Below, piece after piece: positions 10,201-16,650 of a DNA stretch of 64,000 bases. The stretch spans positions 310,001 through 374,000 of the forward strand of contig NZ_REGA01000002.1 in NCBI RefSeq assembly GCF_003841505.1. Direction: 5' to 3'. Position numbers and translations under genes: made by a program. The DNA comes from Natrarchaeobius chitinivorans. GTDB taxonomy: Archaea > Halobacteriota > Halobacteria > Halobacteriales > Natrialbaceae. Below the pieces are notes generated by a model. The model was not told where the DNA came from. It did no database searches and saw only the letters and a list, made by a program, of their open reading frames with translations. The stretch's first letter is position 1, and each line of letters begins with the position of its first letter.

Positions 10201-11301
10201 GTCGGTTATCACACCCGGCATCTGGCTGTCGGCCACTACGACCTGCGCACCCCACACGGGGGTACCGTCTTCCGTCGTTACGTACCCCTCGACGGTTCCG
10301 GTTTCGGGCACCGGATGGAGCTCAACATCGATCGTCGGAGCATCCCCGACGTGTGCTTCGTCGACGTCGACGAGTTTAGTGAAGTATCCGTCAGCGTCGA
10401 ATTCCACGGTGGACAGGGTGTCTTCAGGGAGGTTGATCGAGTACTCGCCGTCGGCGTTCGTCGTGGCCGTGTACAACGGATTGTTCCCCGTCAATCGTGA
10501 TTCGAGTTCGACCCCTTCGATGGGGTCGCCCGTCTCTGAATCCGTCACCGTACCACTGAGGACCGGTACGGGCGAGAGTTCGAAGTCCAGGTCCTCGTGT
10601 TCACCTGCTCCGATCTCGAGATTCTGACGGAACCCGTCGTCGTACCCGAGTGCCACGACGGTTATTTTGTACGCGCCCGGTGGCACATCGACCTCGAACG
10701 CACCGCTCTCGTCGGTCGAAGTGGTCGTCGTGAACCCGTCTTCGGCGGGATCTGGTTGGCCAACGTCGACCTGTTCGACCACCTCGACGTCCGCATCCGA
10801 GATCGGGGCTCCGTCCTCCGTCGTCACCTGCCCGGTGACGGTCCCTGTCTCGATTGCGTGAATCTCCAGTTCGACCGCTTTCTGCTCGCCAGTCGAGACG
10901 TCGACATCCGCTATATCGCCGAAATATCCATCCATCTCGGCGGTGACCGAGAGGCGGCCCTCGGGGACGGCGACGGTGAACTCACCGTGTTCGTCTGTCG
11001 TTGTCGTCTCGGAGAAATCATCCTCCAAATGAACAATCCCGACTTCCACGCCCGAAACCGACTTCCCGTCACCGTCGACTACCACTCCGGTGATCGAGGA
11101 TTTCTCCCTCTCGAGTTCGACGTCCGCCGTCGGTTCACCGTCCACAGCCACCGCGAGGTCCGTCGCTATCTCCCTGTCGGCGTCTGCAATCGCAACACCG
11201 CTACCACCAGCCACGAGGAATAATCCACAGAGCACCACAATCCCGATTACGTTGAACACGTCCGATCGTTGCCAGGACGTGTTCCATCCCAAAATCACCA
11301 T
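4249..11301 (-). CDS. Giant repeat-rich cell-surface glycoprotein/adhesin with PGF C-terminal anchor
   Basis: 2350 residues, exported. A signal peptide-like hydrophobic stretch is at 17-40. Residues about 66-412 hold four carboxypeptidase regulatory-like (CnaB-like) domains, each with the GxVxxxxGxPxxxAxV pattern and a DEHGEF/DADGEY-type turn. Two CARDB-like adhesion modules follow (about 416-611), then eleven copies of a roughly 105-residue repeat (613-1772), Ig-like/CARDB-type domains, a Gly/Ser linker, three 10-residue acidic repeats (SPVSDDDGDD type), and a C-terminal tail with PGFGVVIS plus a transmembrane helix and basic end. That tail matches PGF-CTERM, the signal processed by archaeosortase A and linked to a lipid anchor. 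About 40 NxS/T sequons lie in the repeats, so heavy N-glycosylation is likely. A likely role is adhesion or an outer surface layer; the ligand is unknown. The HxlR-receiver regulator lies 59 bp upstream on the same strand. Confidence 0.85.
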   Translation of the reverse strand: MVILGWNTSWQRSDVFNVIGIVVLCGLFLVAGGSGVAIADADREIATDLAVAVDGEPTADVELEREKSSITGVVVDGDGKSVSGVEVGIVHLEDDFSETTTTDEHGEFTVAVPEGRLSVTAEMDGYFGDIADVDVSTGEQKAVELEIHAIETGTVTGQVTTEDGAPISDADVEVVEQVDVGQPDPAEDGFTTTTSTDESGAFEVDVPPGAYKITVVALGYDDGFRQNLEIGAGEHEDLDFELSPVPVLSGTVTDSETGDPIEGVELESRLTGNNPLYTATTNADGEYSINLPEDTLSTVEFDADGYFTKLVDVDEAHVGDAPTIDVELHPVPETGTVEGYVTTEDGTPVWGAQVVVADSQMPGVITDESGWYELEVETGTHTIQVNHESPEFPQTVEGVEVTEGDTTRVDIGTDDPELEVLEVGGLPDELETGENVTITATVENVGEADGELVVPLEVDGEVADHRTVDLAVGNETDVEFTHAFDSSGEYDVSVGGVGAGTVTVLASADVTIFGASVDRSELLVDETATITANLYNSGDVDGTLTIELRAEGEQIGEESIANETFDDVEPGITRDAVEFEWDLDEEAFEVDSDTVTLTLNDQTVDTLPLEHSFTDIQVIAASADAEEIVQDETFYVTGSIYQAGTIDGPQEIALNATHQETEETVPLTTTEEISLTPGWYYLGGLNLSASFDEEMDPGTYELTLGDRSAGTIEVSEAYSDVQVIAASADAEEVVQNETFHVVGSIYQNGTTDDPQSLTLNATHQETEETVPLSTTEEISLTPGWYYLGGVNVSASFNEEMEPGTYELTLGDRDVGEVEVLEAYSDLEVIAASADAEEVVQNETFHVVGSIYQNGTTDDPQRLALNATPVGGTDGETETLNWSEETELGPGWYYLGGVNVSASFDEEMDPGTYELTLGDRDVGEVEVLEAYSDLEVIAASADAEEVVQNETFHVVGSIYQNGTTDDPQTLALNATHQETEKTETLNWSEETELRPGWYHLGGVNVSASFGEEMEPGTYELTLGDRDVGEVEVLEAYSDLEVIAASADAEEVVQNETFHVVGSIYQNGTTDDPQRLALNATPVGGTDGETETLNWSEETELRPGWYHLGGVNVSASFDEEMDPGTYELTLGDRHVGEIAVIEAYSDIQVIAATPSEMNVTESETFHVTGSIYQNGTTDGPQEIALNATPVDGEDGETVTLNETEVTLDPGWYYLGGVNVSASFDEFDLGPGRYDLTLGGHDAGTIGVEESPSDVQVIAASLSEIEVVEDENLSVVGSVYQNGTANGGDWTETVPLTATPTDGNREPMELGAQEVDLEPGTYHLGAINISFSIDEPGTYDLELGGHDAGTLEVLEAKSDIRVIAASADAEEVVQGDSFNVVGSTYQNGTIEGPQEIALNATPVGGSADESVTLTTTETTLDPGFYHLGGVNVTAAIDEEFPPGTYELTLGDRSVGEVEVLEAASDITVIAGSADVEEVVQGESFNVVGSTYQNGTIDGPQEIALNATHQETEETVALNATEETLTPGWYYLGGLNLSATIDDEMDPGTYDLELGDRDVGEIEILEAKSDIRVIAASADAEEVVQGDSFHVVGSTYQNGTIDGPQEIALNATRQGTEETLTLNATEETLTPGWYYLGGLNLSATIDEEMDPGTYDLELGDRDVGEIEVLEAASDVTVIAASADAEDVAHGETFHVVGSIYQSGTIEGPDEVALTAVHDDSGETVTLNTAEDVSLTPGWYHLGGLNVSAAFDSDAAGTYELFLGDRNAGTVTVSEPQVEVTAVDIEGASAGVDHDLEYASDDPTVSVTVDSDLPIEEVYVFVESQETTFFHEVEATHVAGEVWSAEIPIEGVLDDGAYDVSALAIDEFDTPGELDADRTLVVDTEDPSLSVSIEDISSEDATIVVESSDPLEGVPDVDATFDDGGDEPTVTMDSGGMGGTTYTGTIEFDESGNYSITATGTDLAGNTAEDSTSAVIFTGFSIADDGITIDATGTTIEFDVADDAVVSDELFLAFSESAVDANVDDSHVGVGFLSAEMDDVLHDYMDDGTVAGATISMPIDESELPGDAVAEDVKLQYYDEVNDAWDPVAGSDVDRAGDDPFVTATVPHFSTYGAVVPDTTDPELTVVESPANGAVFDPDTEGVDFEFTFEDPYSGIDSSSVTLEVDGVDRTEDFTYNSSWLEGTLDVEDGTAYDVVLSVSDEAGNEATHEVDFEVASSSTGSPGGGSNGGGSGGSDGGSSPPPADDDTSQVDEDESPVSDDDGDDSPVSDDDGDDSSVSDDDDSVRDGASAPGDDSATSIDETGHDDDSETPGEGGDDVDADGDSDSVPGFGVVISIFVVLLAAVRLAHHPNRTR
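5990..9465 (-). repeat. Eleven tandem ~315-bp coding repeats in the surface protein
   Basis: Each unit encodes about 105 residues starting with a form of SDxxVIAASADAEE, then GSxYQNGT, ALNAT, PGWYYLGG and PGTYELTLGDR. Copies 2-5 counted from the protein N-terminus (roughly 8160-9160) are almost identical at the DNA level and share alternating cassettes (one type with LNATHQETE, one with LNATPVGGTDGE). The outer copies are more diverged. The pattern suggests recent duplication or gene conversion among central copies. Copy number may be unstable between strains or mis-assembled. Confidence 0.9.
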
Positions 11302-11360
11302 ACTATGCAGTAAATTCAGCGTGTAATAACGTTCTGCTTAGGGTGAATGTAGTACCCCAC

Positions 11361-12188
11361 TTAGCTTTCCCTAACCGACTTACTTTCGAGCTCCCGCAGT
11401 CTAGCGTGTGCGTTTTCGACTCGAGGATCGTCCTCCAGGATCAGTTTCGAGTGTTCCGATTCGAGCAGGGAGAGCTTCGATTCGATCGCTTCACGATCCC
11501 GATCAGCAGGTGTTTGGCCGATCCGTTCGACTTGGCGGACGACTGCCGTGATCAGTACGTCTTTCGAAAGGAGCTTGCGTAGAATATCGTCGACGGGCCA
11601 GTCACAGAGCGACGGTTCAGGACGGTCACTGACGAGAGCGATACGCCGGGTCGGCCCGGGGCAGTGTTCGTCGAATATCGCAGGCTCATCTGCCCACAGG
11701 TCGGTATCAAAAACGACGACGTCCGGGTTTTCGTGAAGTCGTCGTTGGAGTTGCTCCCGATCGCGTACTTCGATGACCTCGAATCGGTCGCGCAGCCATC
11801 CGCTGTAGAGATCGACCAGGCGACGGTCACGGTCGGCAAGAACAACCGTCGGCTGGACGGAATCGATGTGTTCGTTCCCCCACAGAGAGAGGGAATCGAA
11901 CACGGGTTGCATCTCGTATCCAGCGTCGGTCAACTCGTAGGTCACCCTGAGCGGTGACTCGCTGAGGACAGATCGCCCGACGAGGCCGTGTTCCGACAGC
12001 GACTCGAGCGTCTGTGTGAGCATATTCGGTGAGATCCCAGGGATTGTTCTCTCGAGTTCACTGAATCGGAGCGGCCCGGATTCCAGAAGAACGACCAGTA
12101 CAACCGGATCCCACTTCTTCGAGAGCAACGAGAGGGCATCAAGGGCAGCCCTCGTATCTGGTGGAACGAGAACGTCATCTTTGTCCAT
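11361..12188 (-). CDS. HxlR-type winged-helix regulator fused to a receiver-like domain and HalX-like tail
   Basis: 275 residues, ATG start. Residues 13-105 are an HxlR/ArsR-like winged helix (LLSKKWDPVVLVVLL, then ISPNMLTQTLESLSEHGLV as recognition region). Residues about 113-220 look like a response-regulator receiver: acidic ADRDRR near 119-121, strand VVVFD with acceptor candidate Asp161, and a Lys near 205-209. The last 50 residues (ADRDREAIESKLSLLESEHSKL) resemble the HalX helix pair of haloarchaeal response regulators. HxlR proteins normally end after the winged helix, so this is an unusual one-piece output-plus-receiver protein. It lies directly upstream of, and parallel to, the giant surface protein and may control it; that link is inference from position. 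Confidence 0.8.
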   Translation of the reverse strand: MDKDDVLVPPDTRAALDALSLLSKKWDPVVLVVLLESGPLRFSELERTIPGISPNMLTQTLESLSEHGLVGRSVLSESPLRVTYELTDAGYEMQPVFDSLSLWGNEHIDSVQPTVVLADRDRRLVDLYSGWLRDRFEVIEVRDREQLQRRLHENPDVVVFDTDLWADEPAIFDEHCPGPTRRIALVSDRPEPSLCDWPVDDILRKLLSKDVLITAVVRQVERIGQTPADRDREAIESKLSLLESEHSKLILEDDPRVENAHARLRELESKSVRES

Positions 12189-12343
12189 ACACGTACATGG
12201 CTCACAATACTATGTAACGGTGAGTGTGTTCTGGGACGTGCCCAGTGCGTATGCAGACCTCTCGTCTCGCCCGGTTCCTGTGTCTCTTCGGTCACTCGAC
12301 CGAGTTCCTTCTCGGCCGGATGCCCCACTGTAATAACAACTGA

Positions 12344-12423
12344 TACGGATTACTGTGACTGTGTACCGCCGCACCCGCCGCCCGGGTCGCGGATGCGCCG
12401 GCAACGACTCACAGTAAACCGTA
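12344..12423. repeat. 80-bp inverted-repeat element, copy A
   Basis: Bounded by TACGGATTACTGT and ACAGTAAACCGTA, with an inner GC-rich palindrome. TGA precedes it at 12341-12343. Reads in the same direction as copy D and opposite to copies B and C. It fills most of the 339-bp gap (12189-12527) between the HxlR-receiver gene and the CBS-ParB gene; I see no gene in that gap. Copies A and B face each other across the CBS-ParB gene. Confidence 0.85.
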
Positions 12424-12527
12424 TGAAACGATGTACACACCGATCGCCGATTCGTCTGGCGATCGGGTGTGCAATGACGTTCAGTGGCTACTATATCAAA
12501 CCACGCTGCCTGTCGTCTGTCGGGGCG

Positions 12528-13334
12528 TCATCTTTCGGACTGAAGGCGCTTTGTCGTCTGTACCAGTGGATGTCGCGCGTAGTCGACGACCTCGATGTCC
12601 TGGATACGTTCGAGACCCTCCTTTGCGGCCGTTTTGGCCATCCCGAGTTCGATTTCGTGGTCGATGACGATGACGTAGGCGTCCATCTCGTCGATTCCGA
12701 GCCGATCGGCTGCGAGCACGCGATGGTGGCCGTCCGCGAGCAAGAACGTCCCGGCGTTATCGATAACGACCAGGGGCTCTGCCAGCCCGCGCTCGAGTTC
12801 GTATCGACGACCCTCGAGTTCGTCCGCGTACACTCGCCCCTGTGTGGGCGTGAGTTCGGCGAGCGGTACGGTCCGGCGTTCCTCCGCGAGTTCGATTTCG
12901 TGGATCTCCTCGAGAGTCTGCTTTAATTTGCCGACTTTCTCGGGCGTCGCACGTTCGATCTGGCTTCGAATGACGTCGGCGTTAGAGATGATTCCGACGA
13001 GATTGCCTGCATCGTCGACGACGGGGAGTTTCTGAATGCCGGATCGGAGAATGACTCGCGCCGCGTCGGTTACTTTCATATCGGGGTGGGCGACGAGCAG
13101 ATCGGTGGTCATCACTTTGAAGATGGGTTCGTCGTCGTCGGCGAGCAACAGATCGCGGGCGCTGACGAATCCCTCGACGCGACGACGTTCACAGACGGGA
13201 AAGCCACTGTGTTCCTCGCTTTCGGCGATCCGTGTCGCGACCGACCCGACGGTGGTATCGGGGGAGACGGTCACCACGTCCCGAGTCATATACTCCTCGA
13301 CCTGTGGTTTCCTCCTGTCCGACGCGATGTCCAT
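12528..13334 (-). CDS. CBS-pair protein with C-terminal ParB-like domain
   Basis: 268 residues from ATG 13334 (MDIASDRRK); the open frame extends upstream through repeat element B but lacks coding character there. Two CBS motifs (EYMTRDVVTVSP to about residue 70, and VMTTDLLVAHP to about 135) form one adenosyl-nucleotide-binding Bateman module. After a helical linker comes a ParB-type fold: VPLAELTPTQ, a basic segment, and LLADGHHRVLAA, which carries the family's DGxHR-like signature. The CBS pair may sense ATP/AMP or a similar ligand and gate the ParB-like part, which in relatives binds DNA or hydrolyses nucleotides. The gene is bracketed by two oppositely oriented copies of the 80-bp element. 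Function is unknown. Confidence 0.8.
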   Translation of the reverse strand: MDIASDRRKPQVEEYMTRDVVTVSPDTTVGSVATRIAESEEHSGFPVCERRRVEGFVSARDLLLADDDEPIFKVMTTDLLVAHPDMKVTDAARVILRSGIQKLPVVDDAGNLVGIISNADVIRSQIERATPEKVGKLKQTLEEIHEIELAEERRTVPLAELTPTQGRVYADELEGRRYELERGLAEPLVVIDNAGTFLLADGHHRVLAADRLGIDEMDAYVIVIDHEIELGMAKTAAKEGLERIQDIEVVDYARHPLVQTTKRLQSER

Positions 13335-13458
13335 GCCTATCCTACCGGCCGCCCGCGCAAAAGTACTGCTATGCCGACTGCCCCCGATCGCTCCCTCGAG
13401 TTTCACCGCCGATGGCAACCGATTTTCACGTTGACCGCTCGCGGACCTGGCCGTTTCA

Positions 13459-13539
13459 TACGGTTTACTGGAAGTCAGTTCCGGCACACCAGCGACCCGG
13501 ACAGCTTGGTTCGCCGGAACATCGGTACAGCAATCCGTA
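13459..13539. repeat. 80-bp inverted-repeat element, copy B
   Basis: Bounded by TACGGTTTACTG and ACAGCAATCCGTA. The bases just outside its right end (13540-13542, TCA) are the complement of the conserved TGA border and at the same time the stop codon of the RCK_N-DHH gene. An internal CCGGCACA/GCCGG hairpin is partly preserved. It lies between the DHH gene and the CBS-ParB gene, both on the minus strand, so it is the 3' end of one and upstream of the other. Confidence 0.85.
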
Positions 13540-15072
13540 TCACTCCTCGCTGTCTACGCTCGAGTCAGTTCGTAACGAAGGGCTCCCCTCGGGGCTTTCC
13601 CGTTGTGTAAACAGCCACTCGCTGGTCTGGGTGTACGCGCCGACTGGAACACCGGGTCGCGTCTCGATGGCCTCGAAAAATCGGTTCGTGATCACTTCTT
13701 CGACGACGCTGACGATCGATTCGACCTCGTCTGCGTCGTCGATATCACCGAGAATGCCGATCTTTAGCTGTGCGCCGGCCATGTCCGCGTGGCCACCCGC
13801 ACTCCCGATCCTGTCGAAGGCGTCTCGGAGCGTCTCGCCGAGGTCGACGTCGCTCGCTCGCGATCTGGCCGAGAGAAACGCCATCTCGTCTCTGAATCCG
13901 AACACGAGCGTCGTATCGACGCCGTCCATGGCGAGCAACTGATCTGCAGCCTGCGGGAGTGCGTCGCGGTTTGCGATTCGGCCGGCGCTCGCGACGACGA
14001 TCGATCCCTCCTGCGTTCGGTTTTTGATCGCGCGTGCGATCGTCTCGAGCGTTTCGCCCTCGATCGTCGGCTGTTCGATCTGTTCGAGGACGGCCGTATC
14101 GACGTGGGGCCAGAGGACCGAGGCTGCCCGGAAATCCGCCGGTGAAACTTCCCGTGAGAAATCGTTCGTATCGACCCTGATACCGTACAGTAACGCGGTT
14201 GCGGTGGTCGAATCGAACGCCAGGTCGATCCGATCGACGTACTCGGTCATCACAGTGCTGGTCGCACCGGCGTGTTCACGCAGATCGACGAACGCGGCAG
14301 AAACCGGTCCTCGAGGCGGGTGGTGGTCGATGACGACGTCGACGAAGAGGTCCTCGGGGAGTTGATCGTTAACCCCCGGTCGCGAGTGATCGACCAGCGC
14401 GAACGCTTCGTACGCTTCGAGGGACGCGTCGGGATCGAGGTTCCGGAGATCGAGCGAGAGTAAGTTGACCATCGCTCGATTTTCCTGGTGGGATATCTCG
14501 CCGAAGTAGCAGGCGTCGGCCTCGACGCCCAGCGATTCGGCGATCCTGGTGAGTGCGACGGCGCTCGCGATCGCGTCGGGGTCCGGATTGTCGTGCATGA
14601 CCACAGCCAGCCGACCGTCGATCGACTCGAGGCGCGATCTGAGTTCGATGGTCGTCTCGGCGGCCGGTCGGGCAGTCTCCTCGAGGACGTTGTCGACGAT
14701 CGAACTGTCCGCGTCGACGACGTGATTCGCGAGGTCAGCGAACGCCCGACGGTCGCCGGCAGTCGGATTCCCTCCCAGAAACGCGACGATCGACGCGTTC
14801 GGGTATCGGCTTCTGGCTCCCTCGAGTGCGGTTCGATTGCGGTCGGTTCGATCCCCGCCGATGACGATCACGTCCGGCCGCTCGAGGTTCGCGACGACCG
14901 CCGGATCAGTCGGGTCGTCGAGTCGGGCGGGCACGCTTTCATCACGAAGCGTTTCGACGACGCTCTCGTCGTCGGTGATGACCAGGAGCCGATCGGCCCC
15001 GTCGCGCTCGGATAGCTGCTCGACGACGTGGCGACCCGCGGTCCCACACCCGAGCACGAGCCGGAAAACCAT
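13540..15072 (-). CDS. RCK_N (TrkA-N)-DHH-DHHA1 phosphoesterase
   Basis: 510 residues. Residues 3-115 are a Rossmann nucleotide-binding domain of the TrkA/RCK type (LVLGCGTAGRHVVEQL). Residues about 150-330 form a DHH domain with the full metal-ligand set: HDNPDPDA (160-167), VDHS (227-230), DHH (249-251) and RVDTNDF (Asp301). DHHA1 follows with GSAGGHADMAG (423-433). DHH-DHHA1 enzymes cleave nanoRNA, pAp or cyclic di-AMP. Coupling to an RCK-type domain hints at control by, or of, nucleotides linked to K+ homeostasis; c-di-AMP is made by haloarchaea, but substrate choice here is inference. The acidic tail ends at a TGA shared with repeat copy B. Confidence 0.85.
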   Translation of the reverse strand: MVFRLVLGCGTAGRHVVEQLSERDGADRLLVITDDESVVETLRDESVPARLDDPTDPAVVANLERPDVIVIGGDRTDRNRTALEGARSRYPNASIVAFLGGNPTAGDRRAFADLANHVVDADSSIVDNVLEETARPAAETTIELRSRLESIDGRLAVVMHDNPDPDAIASAVALTRIAESLGVEADACYFGEISHQENRAMVNLLSLDLRNLDPDASLEAYEAFALVDHSRPGVNDQLPEDLFVDVVIDHHPPRGPVSAAFVDLREHAGATSTVMTEYVDRIDLAFDSTTATALLYGIRVDTNDFSREVSPADFRAASVLWPHVDTAVLEQIEQPTIEGETLETIARAIKNRTQEGSIVVASAGRIANRDALPQAADQLLAMDGVDTTLVFGFRDEMAFLSARSRASDVDLGETLRDAFDRIGSAGGHADMAGAQLKIGILGDIDDADEVESIVSVVEEVITNRFFEAIETRPGVPVGAYTQTSEWLFTQRESPEGSPSLRTDSSVDSEE

Positions 15073-15126
15073 GTGTCGCGGGTTGCGACCCCGTCGGGTA
15101 AAAACTACCGGGTTTCCGTGGACGGA

Positions 15127-16650
15127 TCAGGCGACGACGACTGCCGCCGCGTCCAGTGCAGTGTCGACGACCGGACCGAAACCGGGGAGCAAGACGACCG
15201 TCATCACCGCGGCGAAGACGATGGCCGCGTACAGCCCCGTCGGCTGGCTCAGCGAGTCGCGTTCGACGACCGGATCGTCGATCCAGACGGCCTTGACCAG
15301 CCGCGCGTAGTAATAAAGCGAGAGCGCGCTGTTGACGACGAGCGCGGCGGCGACGACGAGCAAGCCGGCCTCGATCGCGCCGGTAAACAGGAAGTACTTG
15401 CTGAAGAAGCCGCCGAAGGGCGGTATGCCGGCCAGACTGAACATGAAGACCGCGAGCGCAGCGCAGGCGATCGGCGCTTGCTTCGCGAGTCCGTTGTAGT
15501 CCTCGAACGTCCTGCCGACGCCCCAGTGTTCGGCCAGTCCGACGAACAGGAACGCGCCGGTGTTCATGAAGCCGTAGACGAGCAGGTGCATCATCGCCGC
15601 ACCCATGACGGTCTCGCTGCCAGCGCCGAGGCCGGCGAGGCCGATTAGCGCGTAGCCCGCGTGTCCGATCGAGGAGTACGCGAGCATGCGTTTGACGTTG
15701 TCCTGGGTCGCGGCCGCGAAGTTGCCGACCGTCATCGTGACGACCGCGAGGATGACGAAGGCGACCGTCCAGTCGACGCCGATGAGTTCCGTGGTGACGT
15801 CGAGCGGGAACGCGGTCGTGAACACGCGGAACGCGATCACGAAGCCGGCCGCCTTCGAGGCCGACGAGAGGAACGCGCTGATAGGAGCGGGCGCGCCCTC
15901 GTACGCTTCAGGGGCCCAGAAGTGGAACGGAACGCTCGCGGTCTTGAACGCGAAGCCCCCGATCAACATCAGGATGCCGAGGCCGAGCAAGCCGCCGAAG
16001 TCGCCGCCGTCGCCGGCCGCGAGCGCCTCGAGTTCGACCGCGATCGCGTCGAGTTGCAGGAAGCCGGTCGCTCCGTAGACCAGCGAGATCCCGTAGACGA
16101 AGATCGCCGACGAGAGCGCGCCGACCAAGAAGTACTTCAGGCCGGCCTCGACGCTGCCGCGGTTGTCCTTCAGGATCGAGACGAGCGCGTACGACGGCAG
16201 GCTCGCCAGTTCGAGGGCGATGAAGATGGTGACGAGGCTGTTCGCAGCGGCCATCGTCGCCATCCCGGTCGCCGCGAGCATGACGAGCGAGTAGTACTCG
16301 GCCTGGTAGGCGTGGCCCTCCATGTAGTCGTAGCTCGCGACCGAGACGAGTGCGGTGACGACCGCGACGACGATCATGAAGTAAAGCGCCATCTGGTCGA
16401 CGATCAACTGCCCGTCGAACAGTTCGATGACGCCGAAGCCGTCCATCCCCGGCGCGCCGACTCCGGCGGCGGTGAACCAGACGGCGACGGCGAGTGCGGC
16501 AAGCGAGCCGGCGGTCGCCGTCCCGGCGAGTATCGTCCGGTTCGTCGACCGCGGACTGATGCTGTCGATGACGAACAGCGCCAGCGCGGTGCCGGCCAGG
16601 AGCAACATCGGTGCGAGTGCGGCCCACTCGGGTAGCTCGACGAGTACCAT
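15127..16650 (-). CDS. nuoN: Complex I-like subunit N, proton-pumping antiporter-like
   Basis: 507 residues, about 14 transmembrane helices of the Mrp-antiporter fold (Proton_antipo family). It carries the helix with KYFLVGALSSAIFVYG and the discontinuous-helix region KTASVPFHFWAPEAYEGAP, with the conserved Lys and His used in proton translocation. Last gene of the nuo operon; its start codon overlaps the stop of nuoM by one base. Works in the membrane arm next to NuoM and NuoL. Confidence 0.95.
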   Translation of the reverse strand: MVLVELPEWAALAPMLLLAGTALALFVIDSISPRSTNRTILAGTATAGSLAALAVAVWFTAAGVGAPGMDGFGVIELFDGQLIVDQMALYFMIVVAVVTALVSVASYDYMEGHAYQAEYYSLVMLAATGMATMAAANSLVTIFIALELASLPSYALVSILKDNRGSVEAGLKYFLVGALSSAIFVYGISLVYGATGFLQLDAIAVELEALAAGDGGDFGGLLGLGILMLIGGFAFKTASVPFHFWAPEAYEGAPAPISAFLSSASKAAGFVIAFRVFTTAFPLDVTTELIGVDWTVAFVILAVVTMTVGNFAAATQDNVKRMLAYSSIGHAGYALIGLAGLGAGSETVMGAAMMHLLVYGFMNTGAFLFVGLAEHWGVGRTFEDYNGLAKQAPIACAALAVFMFSLAGIPPFGGFFSKYFLFTGAIEAGLLVVAAALVVNSALSLYYYARLVKAVWIDDPVVERDSLSQPTGLYAAIVFAAVMTVVLLPGFGPVVDTALDAAAVVVA

